A DNA stretch of 64,000 nt, taken from NCBI RefSeq assembly GCF_003994255.1, contig NZ_ML133852.1:186001-250000 (forward strand), given 5' to 3'. Position numbers and translations under genes: made by a program. The first letter of the stretch is position 1. Every line of letters starts with the position of its first letter. Of the stretch, positions 47,873 through 56,463 are shown piece by piece. This DNA is from Brachybacterium paraconglomeratum. Its GTDB lineage: Bacteria; Actinomycetota; Actinomycetes; Actinomycetales; Dermabacteraceae. Under the pieces are notes generated by a model. It saw only the letters and a list, made by a program, of their open reading frames with translations, did not search any database and had not been told where the DNA came from.

Positions 47873-47922
47873 CCCTGCATTGAACACACGTATAGGGTGT
47901 TGAACGTCAGTTCAATGCAGGG
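47873..47922. promoter_or_regulatory. Nested inverted repeats upstream of the TetR gene, probable operator
   Basis: Perfect 13-bp arms ccctgcattgaac (47873-47885) and gttcaatgcaggg (47910-47922) are separated by 24 bp. Inside lies a second palindrome, ttgaacgtcagttcaa (47900-47915), and a TATAGG hexamer (47891-47896) that may be the -10 box. The structure fits autorepression by the TetR protein encoded 45 bp downstream. Confidence 0.75.
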
Positions 47923-47967
47923 TCCGCGCGCTCCCGCGGGGCGGGCCCGATGCCCGAGGAGAGCCGC

Positions 47968-48660
47968 ATGGCCGAGCCCGCCCCCGCCGACGAGCGGATC
48001 CTCCAGGCCGCGATGCGACGCTTCGCCGTCGACGGCCTGGGCGCCCCGCTGCGCGCCGTCGCACAGGACGCCGGGGTCAGCGCGGGCCTGATCATCCACC
48101 ACTTCGGCTCGCGCGAGAAGCTCCTCGAGGCCTGCGACCGGCGCGCCCTCGAGGTCACCCGGCAGCAGAAGAGGGCGGCGGTGACCGGCGGCGTCGGCAC
48201 GATGCTCGCCCAGCTCGCCGCCGTGGAGCAGTACGCGCCCGAGACGGGCTACGTGCTGCGCCGCCTCCAGGCCGGCGGCCCGCTCGCCGAGCGCCTGATC
48301 GAGGACTTCATCGCCAATGCGAGGGACTACTACGAGGAGGGGGAGCGGGCAGGGGTGCTCAGCCCCAGCCGCGACCCCGAGGCGCGCGTGCGGGTGCTCG
48401 CGCACATGGCGCTCGGCTCCCTCGTGCTGCAGATGCCGGGCCAGGGGGCGCCGATGGACCTGGAGGACCTCCCGCGGTGGATGCGCGAGTACACCGACTC
48501 GCTGACCCTGCCCCTGCTCGAGCTCTACACCACCCCGCTGCTCACCGACGCGAGCCTGCTGGACGCCTATCTCGCCGCACAGGGCGACGCGGACACCGCG
48601 GCCGACGAGGGCGCGCACACCACCGACTCCACCTCACCGACCGACGGGAGCCCGACATGA
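47968..48660 (+). CDS. TetR-family regulator of the ABC exporter
   Basis: ATG 47968 follows GAGGAG and gives 230 residues. The TetR helix-turn-helix is at about residues 6-50 (DERILQAAMRRFAVDGLGAPLRAVAQDAG, then SAGLIIHHFGSREKLLEAC). The C-terminal ligand domain is unspecific. It overlaps the ABC ATPase gene by 4 nt (ATGA), so regulator and exporter form one transcript, with the operator upstream. The inducer is probably a compound exported by the transporter. Confidence 0.88.
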   Translation: MAEPAPADERILQAAMRRFAVDGLGAPLRAVAQDAGVSAGLIIHHFGSREKLLEACDRRALEVTRQQKRAAVTGGVGTMLAQLAAVEQYAPETGYVLRRLQAGGPLAERLIEDFIANARDYYEEGERAGVLSPSRDPEARVRVLAHMALGSLVLQMPGQGAPMDLEDLPRWMREYTDSLTLPLLELYTTPLLTDASLLDAYLAAQGDADTAADEGAHTTDSTSPTDGSPT

Positions 48661-49580
48661 CCAGCCCGGAACCTGCAGTCCACGTCCGCGACCTCACCAA
48701 GACCTTCGGCGCCACGAGGGCGCTGGACGGCTTCGACCTCACCGTGCCCCACGGCGAGGTGACCGGCTTCCTCGGCCCCAACGGCGCGGGCAAGTCCACC
48801 ACCATCCGCGTGCTGCTGGGTCTCCTGCGGGCGAGCTCCGGGACGGCCCGCGTCCTGGGCAGGGACCCCTGGAGGGACGCGGTCGCGATCCACCACCGCC
48901 TCGCCTACGTCCCCGGCGACACGAACCTCTGGCCGGGCCTGACCGGCGGCGAGGCGATTGACGTGCTCACCCGCGGCGAGAGCGGGGAGCGCCATCGCCG
49001 CCGACGCGAGGAGCTGATCGAGCGCTTCGAGCTCGACCCCGCCAAGCGTGCCCGCACCTACTCCAAGGGCAACCGCCAGAAGGTCGCGCTCGTCGCCGCG
49101 CTCTCCCGCGACGTGGACCTCTACATCATGGACGAGCCGACCTCCGGCCTCGATCCGCTGATGGAGGCGATCTTCACCGACGAGGTCGCCCGCCTGCGAG
49201 CCGACGGCCGCACCGTGCTGCTCTCCAGCCACATCCTCGCCGAGGTCGAGAAGCTCTGCGACACCGTCACCATCATCCGCGCCGGGAAAGCCGTGGAGTC
49301 CGGCACCCTGGCCGAGCTGCGCCACCTCACCCGCTCCACCGTCGCCGCGACGACCGACGCCGATCCTGCGCCGCTCACGCGGCTCGACGGTGTCCACGAC
49401 CTCGTCGCCGAGAACGGCCGGCTCCGCTTCGACGTCGACGACCGGGCGCTGCACGACGTGCTCCCCGTGCTCACCGCCCTCGGCGTCACCGGGCTCACGA
49501 TCACCCCGCCCTCCCTCGAGGACCTCTTCCTGCGCCACTACGGGGACGAGCTCGAGCCTGTGACCGAGGACGCGTCATGA
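48657..49580 (+). CDS. ABC transporter ATP-binding protein, drug-exporter type
   Basis: A 307-residue ATPase: Walker A FLGPNGAGKSTTIR (about residues 39-52), signature-like YSKGNRQKVALVAAL, Walker B LYIMDEPTSGLDPLME and the switch motif SSHILAEVEK. A regulatory C-terminal domain of about 90 residues follows, as in DrrA-like exporters. It overlaps the permease gene by 4 nt. Confidence 0.9.
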   Translation: MTSPEPAVHVRDLTKTFGATRALDGFDLTVPHGEVTGFLGPNGAGKSTTIRVLLGLLRASSGTARVLGRDPWRDAVAIHHRLAYVPGDTNLWPGLTGGEAIDVLTRGESGERHRRRREELIERFELDPAKRARTYSKGNRQKVALVAALSRDVDLYIMDEPTSGLDPLMEAIFTDEVARLRADGRTVLLSSHILAEVEKLCDTVTIIRAGKAVESGTLAELRHLTRSTVAATTDADPAPLTRLDGVHDLVAENGRLRFDVDDRALHDVLPVLTALGVTGLTITPPSLEDLFLRHYGDELEPVTEDAS

Positions 49581-51223
49581 CCGCCGCGACCGCCGCCCCC
49601 ACCCATCGCAGGCAGCGCCGCGCGGTCGGCCCGCTCACCGGGCTGCGCTCCCTGCTCCGCCTCCACCTCCGCCTCGCCCGGCGAGGCATCCTGATCTGGA
49701 CCCTGGCCGTGCTCGTGCTCGTGCCCGCTTCGATCTACGCGATGGAGGACGTCTACCCCGATCAGGCCGCGCTCGACGCCCGCGCGACGCTGCTGGACAA
49801 CCCCTCGGCCGTGATGATGACCGGCCCGTTCTTCGCCGCCGACCACTACACCTTCTGGGCCATGGTCGCCAACGAGCTGCTGCTCTACCTGCTCGTCCCG
49901 GCCGCGATCATGTCGATCCTGCTCACCGCCCGCCTCACCCGCGGCGAGGAGGAGTCCGGACGGCTCGAGCTGCTGCGCTCCCTGCCCACCGGCCGCCTCG
50001 CCCCGTCGGTCTCCGCCCTGCTGGTGGTGGCGCTGGCGAACCTCGCCCTCGGCGCCGCGGTGGCCTCCGGGATGCTGATCGGCGGGGGAGGGGCGTCGGA
50101 CTCGCTGGCGCTCGGGCTCGCGACCGCCCTGACAGGACTGGTCTTCGGCGCGGTCACCGCGGTCACCGCCCAGCTCACCGAGCACGCCGGCACCGCCTCC
50201 GGCACGGCGCTGGGGATCCTGGCGCTCTCCTTCATGGTGCGCGGCATCGGCGACGTGATCGAACGCGACGGCTCGTGGCTGTCCTGGTTCTCGCCGCTCG
50301 CCTGGGCGCAGCAGACGCGCGCCTTCGTGGACCTGCGCTGGTGGCCCCTGCTCGTCTCCCTCGCCGCCGTCGCCGTGCTGCTGGTGATCGCCGGCCGGCT
50401 CTCGCACCGCCGTGACCTGGGGGCCGGTCTCCGCCCTGCCGCCGCCGGACGCGCCGCCGCTTCGGCCGCGCTGCTCGCCCCCGGCGGCCTCACCCGGCGG
50501 CTGGTCGGCGGGACCCATCTGGCCTGGGGCATCGGACTGTTCCTCTTCGCGCTCGCCTTCGGCTCCCTCGCCAGCTCGCTCACCGACTTCGCGGAGAACC
50601 TCCCGGACCTGGCCGGCATGGCCCCGATCCGGCTCGACGACCTCACCGGCTCGTTCTCCGCCTTCGTGCTGATGATGCTCGCGATCGGCCCGGTCGCCCT
50701 CGCCGTCTCCGGGATGCTCCGGATGCGCACCGAGGAGACCGCGGGACGCCTCGCCGGCGTGCTCGTCGCCGGCACCTCCCGGGCGCGCCTGGCCGGACAG
50801 TGGTTCCTGGTCGTGCTCCTGGGCACCGCCGCGATGCAGGTGCTGCTCGGCCTCGGCGTCGGGATCGGCGTATGGAGCGCGACCGAGGACACGGCCTGGA
50901 TCGGCGAGATGACCCTCGCGGCACTCACCTATCTCCCCGCCGTCGCGCTGTATGCGGCGATCGCGCTCGCCCTCTACGGGCTCGGGTCCCGCCTCGCCCC
51001 TCTCGCCTGGCTGCTCGTGGTGTACACCGCGCTGGTGACCTTCCTCGGTCAGATGCTGGGCCTGCCGGACTGGGCCATGGACCTCTCGCCCCTGCAGCAC
51101 ATCGCCCTCGTGCCCTCCGAGGATCTCGAGGTGATGCCGCTCGTCGTGATGGGCGTCACCGCCACGGCGCTGGCCCTGCTCGGGCTCGCTCTGCTGCGCC
51201 GCCGGGACCTCGCCGCCGGCTGA
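49577..51223 (+). CDS. ABC exporter membrane protein, two fused permease halves
   Basis: A 548-residue protein with about 12 hydrophobic helices in two repeats of six (about residues 38-275 and 310-545). It resembles antibiotic-exporter permeases of actinobacteria that pair with one DrrA-like ATPase. Both halves carry a cytoplasmic TRGEEESGRLELLRSLPTGR / RTEETAGRLAGVLVAGTSR motif. Substrate unknown. The last about 41 residues reappear as a separate diverged fragment at 59206-59331. Confidence 0.87.
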   Translation: MTAATAAPTHRRQRRAVGPLTGLRSLLRLHLRLARRGILIWTLAVLVLVPASIYAMEDVYPDQAALDARATLLDNPSAVMMTGPFFAADHYTFWAMVANELLLYLLVPAAIMSILLTARLTRGEEESGRLELLRSLPTGRLAPSVSALLVVALANLALGAAVASGMLIGGGGASDSLALGLATALTGLVFGAVTAVTAQLTEHAGTASGTALGILALSFMVRGIGDVIERDGSWLSWFSPLAWAQQTRAFVDLRWWPLLVSLAAVAVLLVIAGRLSHRRDLGAGLRPAAAGRAAASAALLAPGGLTRRLVGGTHLAWGIGLFLFALAFGSLASSLTDFAENLPDLAGMAPIRLDDLTGSFSAFVLMMLAIGPVALAVSGMLRMRTEETAGRLAGVLVAGTSRARLAGQWFLVVLLGTAAMQVLLGLGVGIGVWSATEDTAWIGEMTLAALTYLPAVALYAAIALALYGLGSRLAPLAWLLVVYTALVTFLGQMLGLPDWAMDLSPLQHIALVPSEDLEVMPLVVMGVTATALALLGLALLRRRDLAAG

Positions 51224-51319
51224 GGGCCGGTGGTCGCCGGGGTGGCGGCGCCTGCTCCGGGCGAGGAGACTCGGGGGCGAGCCCCGCGACGGCGCGGAGG
51301 CCGACGAGAGGAGCCGACC

Positions 51320-51661
51320 ATGGCGAAATACCTGATCTCCTTCCCCAGCAGCGCGATGAACCTGTCCGACGAGGAGCTCGCCGCCGCGTCCGAGGACTCC
51401 CATGCCGTGCTCCGCGAGACGAAGGCCGCCGGGGTGTGGGTCTTCGGCGGGGGCATCGACGAGTCCGTGCCCCCGGTGATGGTCACCGGCAGCGGCAGTG
51501 TGCTGGAGACCACCTACGAGCAGACCCGCCGCATCGAGGGCGGGTACTCCGTGCTCGACGTCGCCACCCGTGAGGAGGCCCTGGAATGGGCACGCCGGAT
51601 CGCCTTCGCGTGCCGCTGCGCCCAGGAGGTGCGGGTGTTCGGGGACGACCCGGAGAGCTGA
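51320..51661 (+). CDS. YCII-related protein
   Basis: ATG 51320 (after GAGGAG) gives 113 residues with a ferredoxin-like fold of the YCII/DGPF type: KYLISFPSSAMNLSDEEL, AAGVWVFGGGIDES, GGYSVLDVATREEALEWARRIAF. Family members are of unknown biochemical role; many sit next to ECF sigma factors, which is not the case here. Confidence 0.8.
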   Translation: MAKYLISFPSSAMNLSDEELAAASEDSHAVLRETKAAGVWVFGGGIDESVPPVMVTGSGSVLETTYEQTRRIEGGYSVLDVATREEALEWARRIAFACRCAQEVRVFGDDPES

Positions 51662-51715
51662 GCCGGGGGAGCGGGTCCGGCCACCCAAAACTGTCATGAG
51701 CAGGAGTGCAGGTAG

Positions 51716-52787
51716 ACGACAAGTGACGGCCCGCGCTCCCTCGCCGTCGGCCGCAGCGGCACGATCACCGTCACCCAGGCGTTCGCCGGGATCGTGACCC
51801 AGGTCGACCGACGGGGCGAGCAGAGCCTCCGCTACCAGGTCCCCGATCCTGCCGGCGGAGGGATCTCCGGCGCCGTCGACGGCCGTCACGGCGCCACCTA
51901 CCACCTCGAGATCTCTGTCGGGGCGACCGGTCCCGAGAGCCACGTGATCCGCGTCGACCGCGACGGCAACCGCACCGTCGTCAGCGAGGACCTCTGGGTC
52001 CACGAGGCGGAGGACAACCCCGGCGGCGGGCAGACGTACGGTTTCAAGGGACTGGACGACCAGTGCGCCGCCGCGGTCACCGCCGTCGAGGAGGCGGCCC
52101 CGCCCGGCCCCGAGGGCGGCCCGATCCTGCTGAACGAGTACCCCGGCATCATCGAGTCCAACGCCTATCAGCTCACCGTCGACCGCGGCACCGCCTATGT
52201 CGCCGATGCGGCGGCCAACGCGATCCTCGCCGTCGACCTGCGCACCGGCGAGATCTCCACGCTCGCCGTCATCCCCGGGAGCGCCGTGACCTTCACCGAG
52301 GAGCACAGGGCGTTCGCCGATGGCATGCTCGGGGGTGCCACACTGCCGGACTGCGTGGTCGGCGCGTCGTACACGCCCGAGCCCGCCCCGACCGATGTCG
52401 AGATCGGGAAGGACGGCAGGCTCTACGTCTCCACGCTGCAGGGCGCTCTCGGCGAGGCCTTCCCGCTCAGCACGGTCTATCGGGTCAGCCCCCGCTCCGG
52501 ACACACCCGGGCGATCGCCGACCGCGGCATGCAGGGGACGACGGGCCTTGCCATGGCCCCGCACGGCGACATCCTCGTCGCCGAGATGTTCGGCGACGAG
52601 ATCTCCACGATCTCGCCCGGCCGTTCGAGGGCACGCACCCTCTTCGAGGCCGCCTCGCCGGCCGACGTGGACGGCCGACGTGGAGCTCGAGCGCGGCACC
52701 GTCTACGCCACCACCGGCGTGTTCGGCGAGGGCGGAGCCCCCGGAGACGGCGCCGTCGTCTCGTACCAGTACCGCTCCGGCCGCTGA
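51716..52787 (+). pseudogene. ScyD/ScyE-like beta-propeller protein, 5' truncated and frameshifted
   Basis: An open frame begins directly after TAG 51713-51715 without a good start codon (first GTG 51794) and without signal peptide, yet the sequence already reads SLAVGRSGTITVTQAF, a propeller strand. Later blades include NAYQLTVDRGTAYVADAAAN and PTDVEIGKDGRLYVSTLQG. At 52672 the frame changes because of an exact 13-bp tandem duplication; removing it joins ASPADV to ELERGTVYATTGVFGEGG and the end at 52787. Both defects indicate a decayed gene for a secreted SMP-30/NHL-like protein. The 45 bp before the frame are visibly AT-richer and may be a deletion scar. Confidence 0.75.
52659..52684. repeat. 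13-bp tandem duplication that breaks the beta-propeller gene
   Basis: cggccgacgtgga occurs at 52659-52671 and again at 52672-52684 without a gap. Deleting one copy restores a continuous reading frame through the end of the gene. Confidence 0.92.
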
Positions 52788-52801
52788 GACCGCGCGGAGC
52801 A

Positions 52802-52845
52802 CCGACGCGGAGACCCCCGTCCCGCCGGTCGGCGGGACGGGGGTC
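52802..52845. repeat. 44-bp direct repeat with terminator hairpin, copy 1
   Basis: The 44 bases match 57270-57313 at 42 positions in the same orientation. Within it 52812-52826 and 52831-52845 form a perfect 15-bp stem with a ggtc loop. It lies between the decayed propeller gene and the 3' end of the minus-strand kinase operon and can terminate both. Confidence 0.85.
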
Positions 52846-52919
52846 CCGTGCTGTGCAGCAGCGGCGACGGCGCGGCGGCCGGATCGTCAGGGAACAGACG
52901 AGAACAGCTGTATCTCGAC

Positions 52920-53936
52920 CTACAGTGTTTGCATTGCGTGATCGGTCTCCGAGGCGGTCGGCGAGGTCGCCGGCCCGTGACGGGTCACGGCGATCGCCGC
53001 GGCCACCCCCGCCCGCCGTGCCGCGTCCTCGAGCGGCTCCCCGGCGGCGAGCCGGGCGCAGAGCACCCCGGTGTGCGCGTCCCCCGCACCGTTGGTGTCC
53101 ACCGCGGTCACGGGGAGGGGCGGGAGCACGATCGGCTCCCTGCCGGGGTGGGCGAGCACGGCGCCGCGTGCACCGGCGCGCAGGAGTACCACCGCTCCGG
53201 CGAGGGCGCACAGCCGGGATGCGAGGGCGAGGAGGTCGCCGTCGGGGGAGGCGTCGGTGACGTCGGAGCCGGCCGGTGCCGCCACTGTCCTCGCCGGGGA
53301 TCCCTCGGCGCTCCCCTCGAGGCGGTCCACGAGCAGTCGGGCCTCGCGCTCGTTCGTCGTCCAGACGTCCGCCCGGGCGAGCAGGGCGTGCACGGACTCC
53401 AGGTCGACCTCGCCGATCACCGGCGAGGGATCCACGACCACCTGCACGCCGCCCTCCAGGCCCGGCAGCCATCGCAGGAGGGACCCGCGGTTCACGGGAT
53501 GCACGAGCGAGTAGCCGGAGACGCACACGACGTCGCCGGGGACGGGCGCGCCCGCGAGGAGCTGCGCGAGCGGGGTCTCGGCCTCCGCGCCGCGGGTGGA
53601 GACGAAGGTCCGCTCGGCGGAGTCGTCGACCAGGGCGACGCTGAAGCCCGTGTCCTGCTGCGGATCCGGGGCGGCGAGGACGCGCACGCCCTCCTCTGCC
53701 AGCGCCGCCCGGACCAAGTCCCCGAAAAGGCCGGTGCCGTGGCTGCCCAGGTAGACCACCTCGGCGCCGTCCCGTGCGGCGGCGGCCATCGTGTTCACTC
53801 CGCCGCCTGCGACCAGCCGGTGCGCGGCGGCGAAGACGTCGCCCCCGGGCTCGGGCATCCCCGGGATGCGCAGCACGACGTCCACGACGGCCTGCCCGGC
53901 ATGCAGCACCCGCCCGGACCTGACCGGCGCGGTCAT
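52920..53936 (-). CDS. PfkB-family carbohydrate/nucleoside kinase, YegV-like
   Basis: A 338-residue ribokinase-fold protein, last gene of the GntR operon; its ATG at 53936 overlaps the permease stop (ATGA). Motifs: GGGVNTMAAAARDGAEV near the N-terminus and VDTNGAGDAHTGVLCARLAAG with the catalytic aspartate at about 283. PfkB enzymes phosphorylate sugars or nucleosides. The substrate is inferred from context to be the pentose or nucleoside released by the hydrolase of the same operon. E. coli YegV is the positional counterpart. Confidence 0.85.
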   Translation of the reverse strand: MTAPVRSGRVLHAGQAVVDVVLRIPGMPEPGGDVFAAAHRLVAGGGVNTMAAAARDGAEVVYLGSHGTGLFGDLVRAALAEEGVRVLAAPDPQQDTGFSVALVDDSAERTFVSTRGAEAETPLAQLLAGAPVPGDVVCVSGYSLVHPVNRGSLLRWLPGLEGGVQVVVDPSPVIGEVDLESVHALLARADVWTTNEREARLLVDRLEGSAEGSPARTVAAPAGSDVTDASPDGDLLALASRLCALAGAVVLLRAGARGAVLAHPGREPIVLPPLPVTAVDTNGAGDAHTGVLCARLAAGEPLEDAARRAGVAAAIAVTRHGPATSPTASETDHAMQTL

Positions 53937-55405
53937 CGCCTGGAGCCGATCGAGCGCAGGCCGATCACGGCGTAGAGGACGGCAGCGATGGTGAGGGAGA
54001 GCAGCCAGGCCATGCCGTTGCGCCCGATCCAGGTATCGAACAGAGGTCCCGTGTACCAGGGCGTCTGCCCCGGGGTGATCTGCATGAACAGCGCTGCGAC
54101 GACGATCGCGATCAGCCAGGGCACCACGGCCGCCCAGCGCACGCCGCCTGTGTAGAAGTAGCCGCTGCCCGGGGAGAGGTCCAGCAGCGCGTCCGGGTCG
54201 TACGCCCGTCGGCGCAGCATGTCCACCAGGAAGATCCCGACCCAGGCGGAGATCGGCACGGCCAGCAGCGAGATGAAGGTGATGAACGGTCCGTAGAAGC
54301 CGTCGGCCACCAGGAGGAACAGCAGCGACGCGGTGGTGGTGACCACGACGTCGACGAGCACGGCGTGGACACGCTTCACCCGCAGCCCGAGGGTGAGGGT
54401 GGTGAGGCCGGCGGAGTACACGGAGAGATGGTTGGAGAGCAGCAGGCCCACGAAGGAGACGACCAGATAGGCGACGGCGACGGGGAGCGGGAGCATGTCG
54501 CGGATGGAGTCCAGCGGGTTCGCGGACGCGGCGACCCCGGAGTCCGAGGCGCCGAGCATCGCGCCCATGGAGATCATCACGACCAGTGGGATGCCGGCTC
54601 CCGCAGAGGCGGAGGCGACCAGGGACGCGGCCGAGACGCGCGGGGACTGGTAGCGGGCCATGTCCGCGCCGGAGTTCGCCCAGCCGATGCCGGTGCCGGC
54701 CGCGATCGTGCCGATGCCGGTCAGGACCGCGGCGGTGGTGCCGTGGGGGAGCGCCATCACGGCGGCCCAGTCCACGTTGACGACGAGGAAGGCGAGGATG
54801 GCGAGGTTCGCCGCGCCGAAGATCCAGGTCGACCACTTCTGGACCACGAGGATCGCCGCATGCCCCATGCCCGAGACGGCGACGGTGAACGCGACGAACA
54901 CTGCGACGCCGAGCACCGCGATCAGCGGCGCCGACTTCGCGTCGCCGCCGGTCCCGGCGAGCAGGGAGACGATCGTGACCAGGGCGAGCGCCGCGGTCGA
55001 GGTGTTGACGGTCTCCCAGCCCAGGCGCGAGAGGAGCGCGACGAGGGTGGGTCCGGCGTTGCCGCGGGTGCCGAAGATCGCGCGAGAGAGGGTGAGGCTC
55101 GGCGCGCCGCCGCGGCGCCCGGCGATGGAGATCAGGCCGACGATCGCGAAGGAGCCGAACGCGCCGAGCACGGCGACCAGGATCGACTGGCCGACCGACA
55201 GTCCGAGCGCGATGAGGCTGACCCCGAGGGGGAGTCCGAGCACGGAGATGTTGGCGGCGAACCAGACCCAGAAGAGCTCCAGGGGGCTCCCGGTGCGCTC
55301 GTGCTCGGCGACGGGTTCGATTCCCCGCTGCTCGAGGGCGCCCAGCGCCCCCTGCTCGCTCGGGAGTGCGGCGGCGGTCTCGCCGCCATGGGCTGTGGTC
55401 GACAT
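53933..55405 (-). CDS. NCS1-type purine/cytosine permease-like transporter
   Basis: A 490-residue protein with about 12 transmembrane helices from ATG 55405 (after GAGGAG). The NCS1 pattern is visible: LFWVWFAANISVLGLPLGVSL in the first helix, SRAIFGTRGNAGPTLVALLSRLGWETVN in helices 2-3 and GWANSGADMARYQSP in the middle loop. Family members import nucleobases, nucleosides, hydantoins or thiamine precursors with H+ or Na+. In E. coli yegTUVW this place is taken by an MFS nucleoside transporter. Confidence 0.85.
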   Translation of the reverse strand: MSTTAHGGETAAALPSEQGALGALEQRGIEPVAEHERTGSPLELFWVWFAANISVLGLPLGVSLIALGLSVGQSILVAVLGAFGSFAIVGLISIAGRRGGAPSLTLSRAIFGTRGNAGPTLVALLSRLGWETVNTSTAALALVTIVSLLAGTGGDAKSAPLIAVLGVAVFVAFTVAVSGMGHAAILVVQKWSTWIFGAANLAILAFLVVNVDWAAVMALPHGTTAAVLTGIGTIAAGTGIGWANSGADMARYQSPRVSAASLVASASAGAGIPLVVMISMGAMLGASDSGVAASANPLDSIRDMLPLPVAVAYLVVSFVGLLLSNHLSVYSAGLTTLTLGLRVKRVHAVLVDVVVTTTASLLFLLVADGFYGPFITFISLLAVPISAWVGIFLVDMLRRRAYDPDALLDLSPGSGYFYTGGVRWAAVVPWLIAIVVAALFMQITPGQTPWYTGPLFDTWIGRNGMAWLLSLTIAAVLYAVIGLRSIGSRR

Positions 55406-55446
55406 CGATGTCTCCTCGAGGGATGGGCGTGCTCGGAGGGGCGGGG

Positions 55447-56463
55447 TCAGAGGGCGGCGCGGCGGCGCAGAGCGAGCAGCTGCGCGGCCAGGGGAGCGAG
55501 ATCGAGCCCGTTCACCTCGCGCACCTGCGCGGTCATGGCGGGCGGGAAGGCGTCCGCGCCGTGCAGCGCGCCGAGCACGGCCCCGGCCATGGCCGCGACG
55601 GTGTCGGTGTCCCCGCCGAGCGAGGCGGCGGTGCACAGCGCGTCGAGGGGGTCGTCCTGTCCGAGGTCGACCAGGAGCAGCGCCGCGACGACGGACTCCT
55701 GGGACTGGACGGAGGTGCCCACGACGTCCCGCAGGAACTCGTCCCGGGCGGCAGGGCCGAGGGCGCGCAGCGGCGTCCGGAAGGCACGGACGCGGGTAGG
55801 GATCGAGGCACCGGCGATCCAGCTCCCGCGCGAGGCGCCCCGAGCGGCCAGGCCGAGCGCCGCCTCAAGCGCTGCGTCGGTGTCCGCTCCCTCGAGCGCC
55901 GCGGAGACGGCGCCGGCGATCGCGGCGGCCCCGGAGATCCCGAGCCCGGTCAGGTGGGTCACCTGGCTGGCCTCCACCACCGCGTCCAGCAGCGCGTCAC
56001 CCGGGGCGACGGCGATGCCGACGGGGGCGATGCGCATCGCCGCGCCGTTGGTGGTGCCGTGGCGTCCGGTCTCCTCGACCGGGACGCCGGCCTGCAGCTT
56101 CTCCAGCGCCGCCTTGGTCGAGGGGCCGAGCAGATCGCGGGATCCCCGAGCGATCATGTCCTGCTCCCAGGCGATGAGCGCGGCGGCGAGGTCGTGAGGG
56201 TCCACGTGGCCGTCGCCGTCCAGGAGGAGCTGGGCGAGGAGCAGAGCCTGCTCGGTGTCGTCCGTGATGGAACCGGCCGGCATGGCCGGGGCGATCGGCT
56301 GGTCGTCGGCCGCGTCGAGGAGGCTGTCGACCCGCCCGTACAGGGCGGCGATCCTCTGGTGGGGGAGGGACTGGGTGGGCATCCCGAGCGCGTCGCCGAG
56401 GGCGAGGCCGAGCAGGGACCCGTGCGCCCGGTCCTGTGCGGTGAGGGCAGGGGAGGTGGTCAT
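55447..56463 (-). CDS. ADP-ribosylglycohydrolase-family protein, YegU-like
   Basis: A 338-residue ARH/DraG-fold protein starting with ATG 56463 (ATGA overlap with the regulator). The binuclear metal motifs are complete: LGLALGDALGMPTQ (about residues 18-31), GSITDDTEQALLLAQ (about 64-78) and SLGGDTDTVAAMAGAVLGA (about 290-308). Known relatives cleave N-glycosidic bonds to ADP-ribose or ribose. With a nucleobase-type permease and a PfkB kinase in the same operon, hydrolysis of an imported N-glycoside is more likely than protein de-ADP-ribosylation. Confidence 0.85.
   Translation of the reverse strand: MTTSPALTAQDRAHGSLLGLALGDALGMPTQSLPHQRIAALYGRVDSLLDAADDQPIAPAMPAGSITDDTEQALLLAQLLLDGDGHVDPHDLAAALIAWEQDMIARGSRDLLGPSTKAALEKLQAGVPVEETGRHGTTNGAAMRIAPVGIAVAPGDALLDAVVEASQVTHLTGLGISGAAAIAGAVSAALEGADTDAALEAALGLAARGASRGSWIAGASIPTRVRAFRTPLRALGPAARDEFLRDVVGTSVQSQESVVAALLLVDLGQDDPLDALCTAASLGGDTDTVAAMAGAVLGALHGADAFPPAMTAQVREVNGLDLAPLAAQLLALRRRAAL

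Noticed and set aside
43511-47887. Very long minus-strand open frame (about 1,450 codons) opposite glnE and the nuclease gene
   Set aside because: It is the antisense shadow of glnE. In GC-rich genes the complementary frame often lacks stops; its composition (Gly, Arg, Ala, His, Val runs) shows no domain, and glnE on the plus strand has clear motifs.
49538-52699. 1053-codon minus-strand frame opposite the ABC permease and propeller gene
   Set aside because: His/Asp/Gln-rich shadow product; crosses gene borders and has no ribosome binding site.
55447-56463. ADP-ribosylglycohydrolase as the antitoxin or eraser of an ADP-ribosyltransferase toxin system
   Set aside because: No ADP-ribosyltransferase gene is adjacent. 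The operon partners are a transporter, a kinase and a metabolite-sensing regulator, which fit catabolism better.
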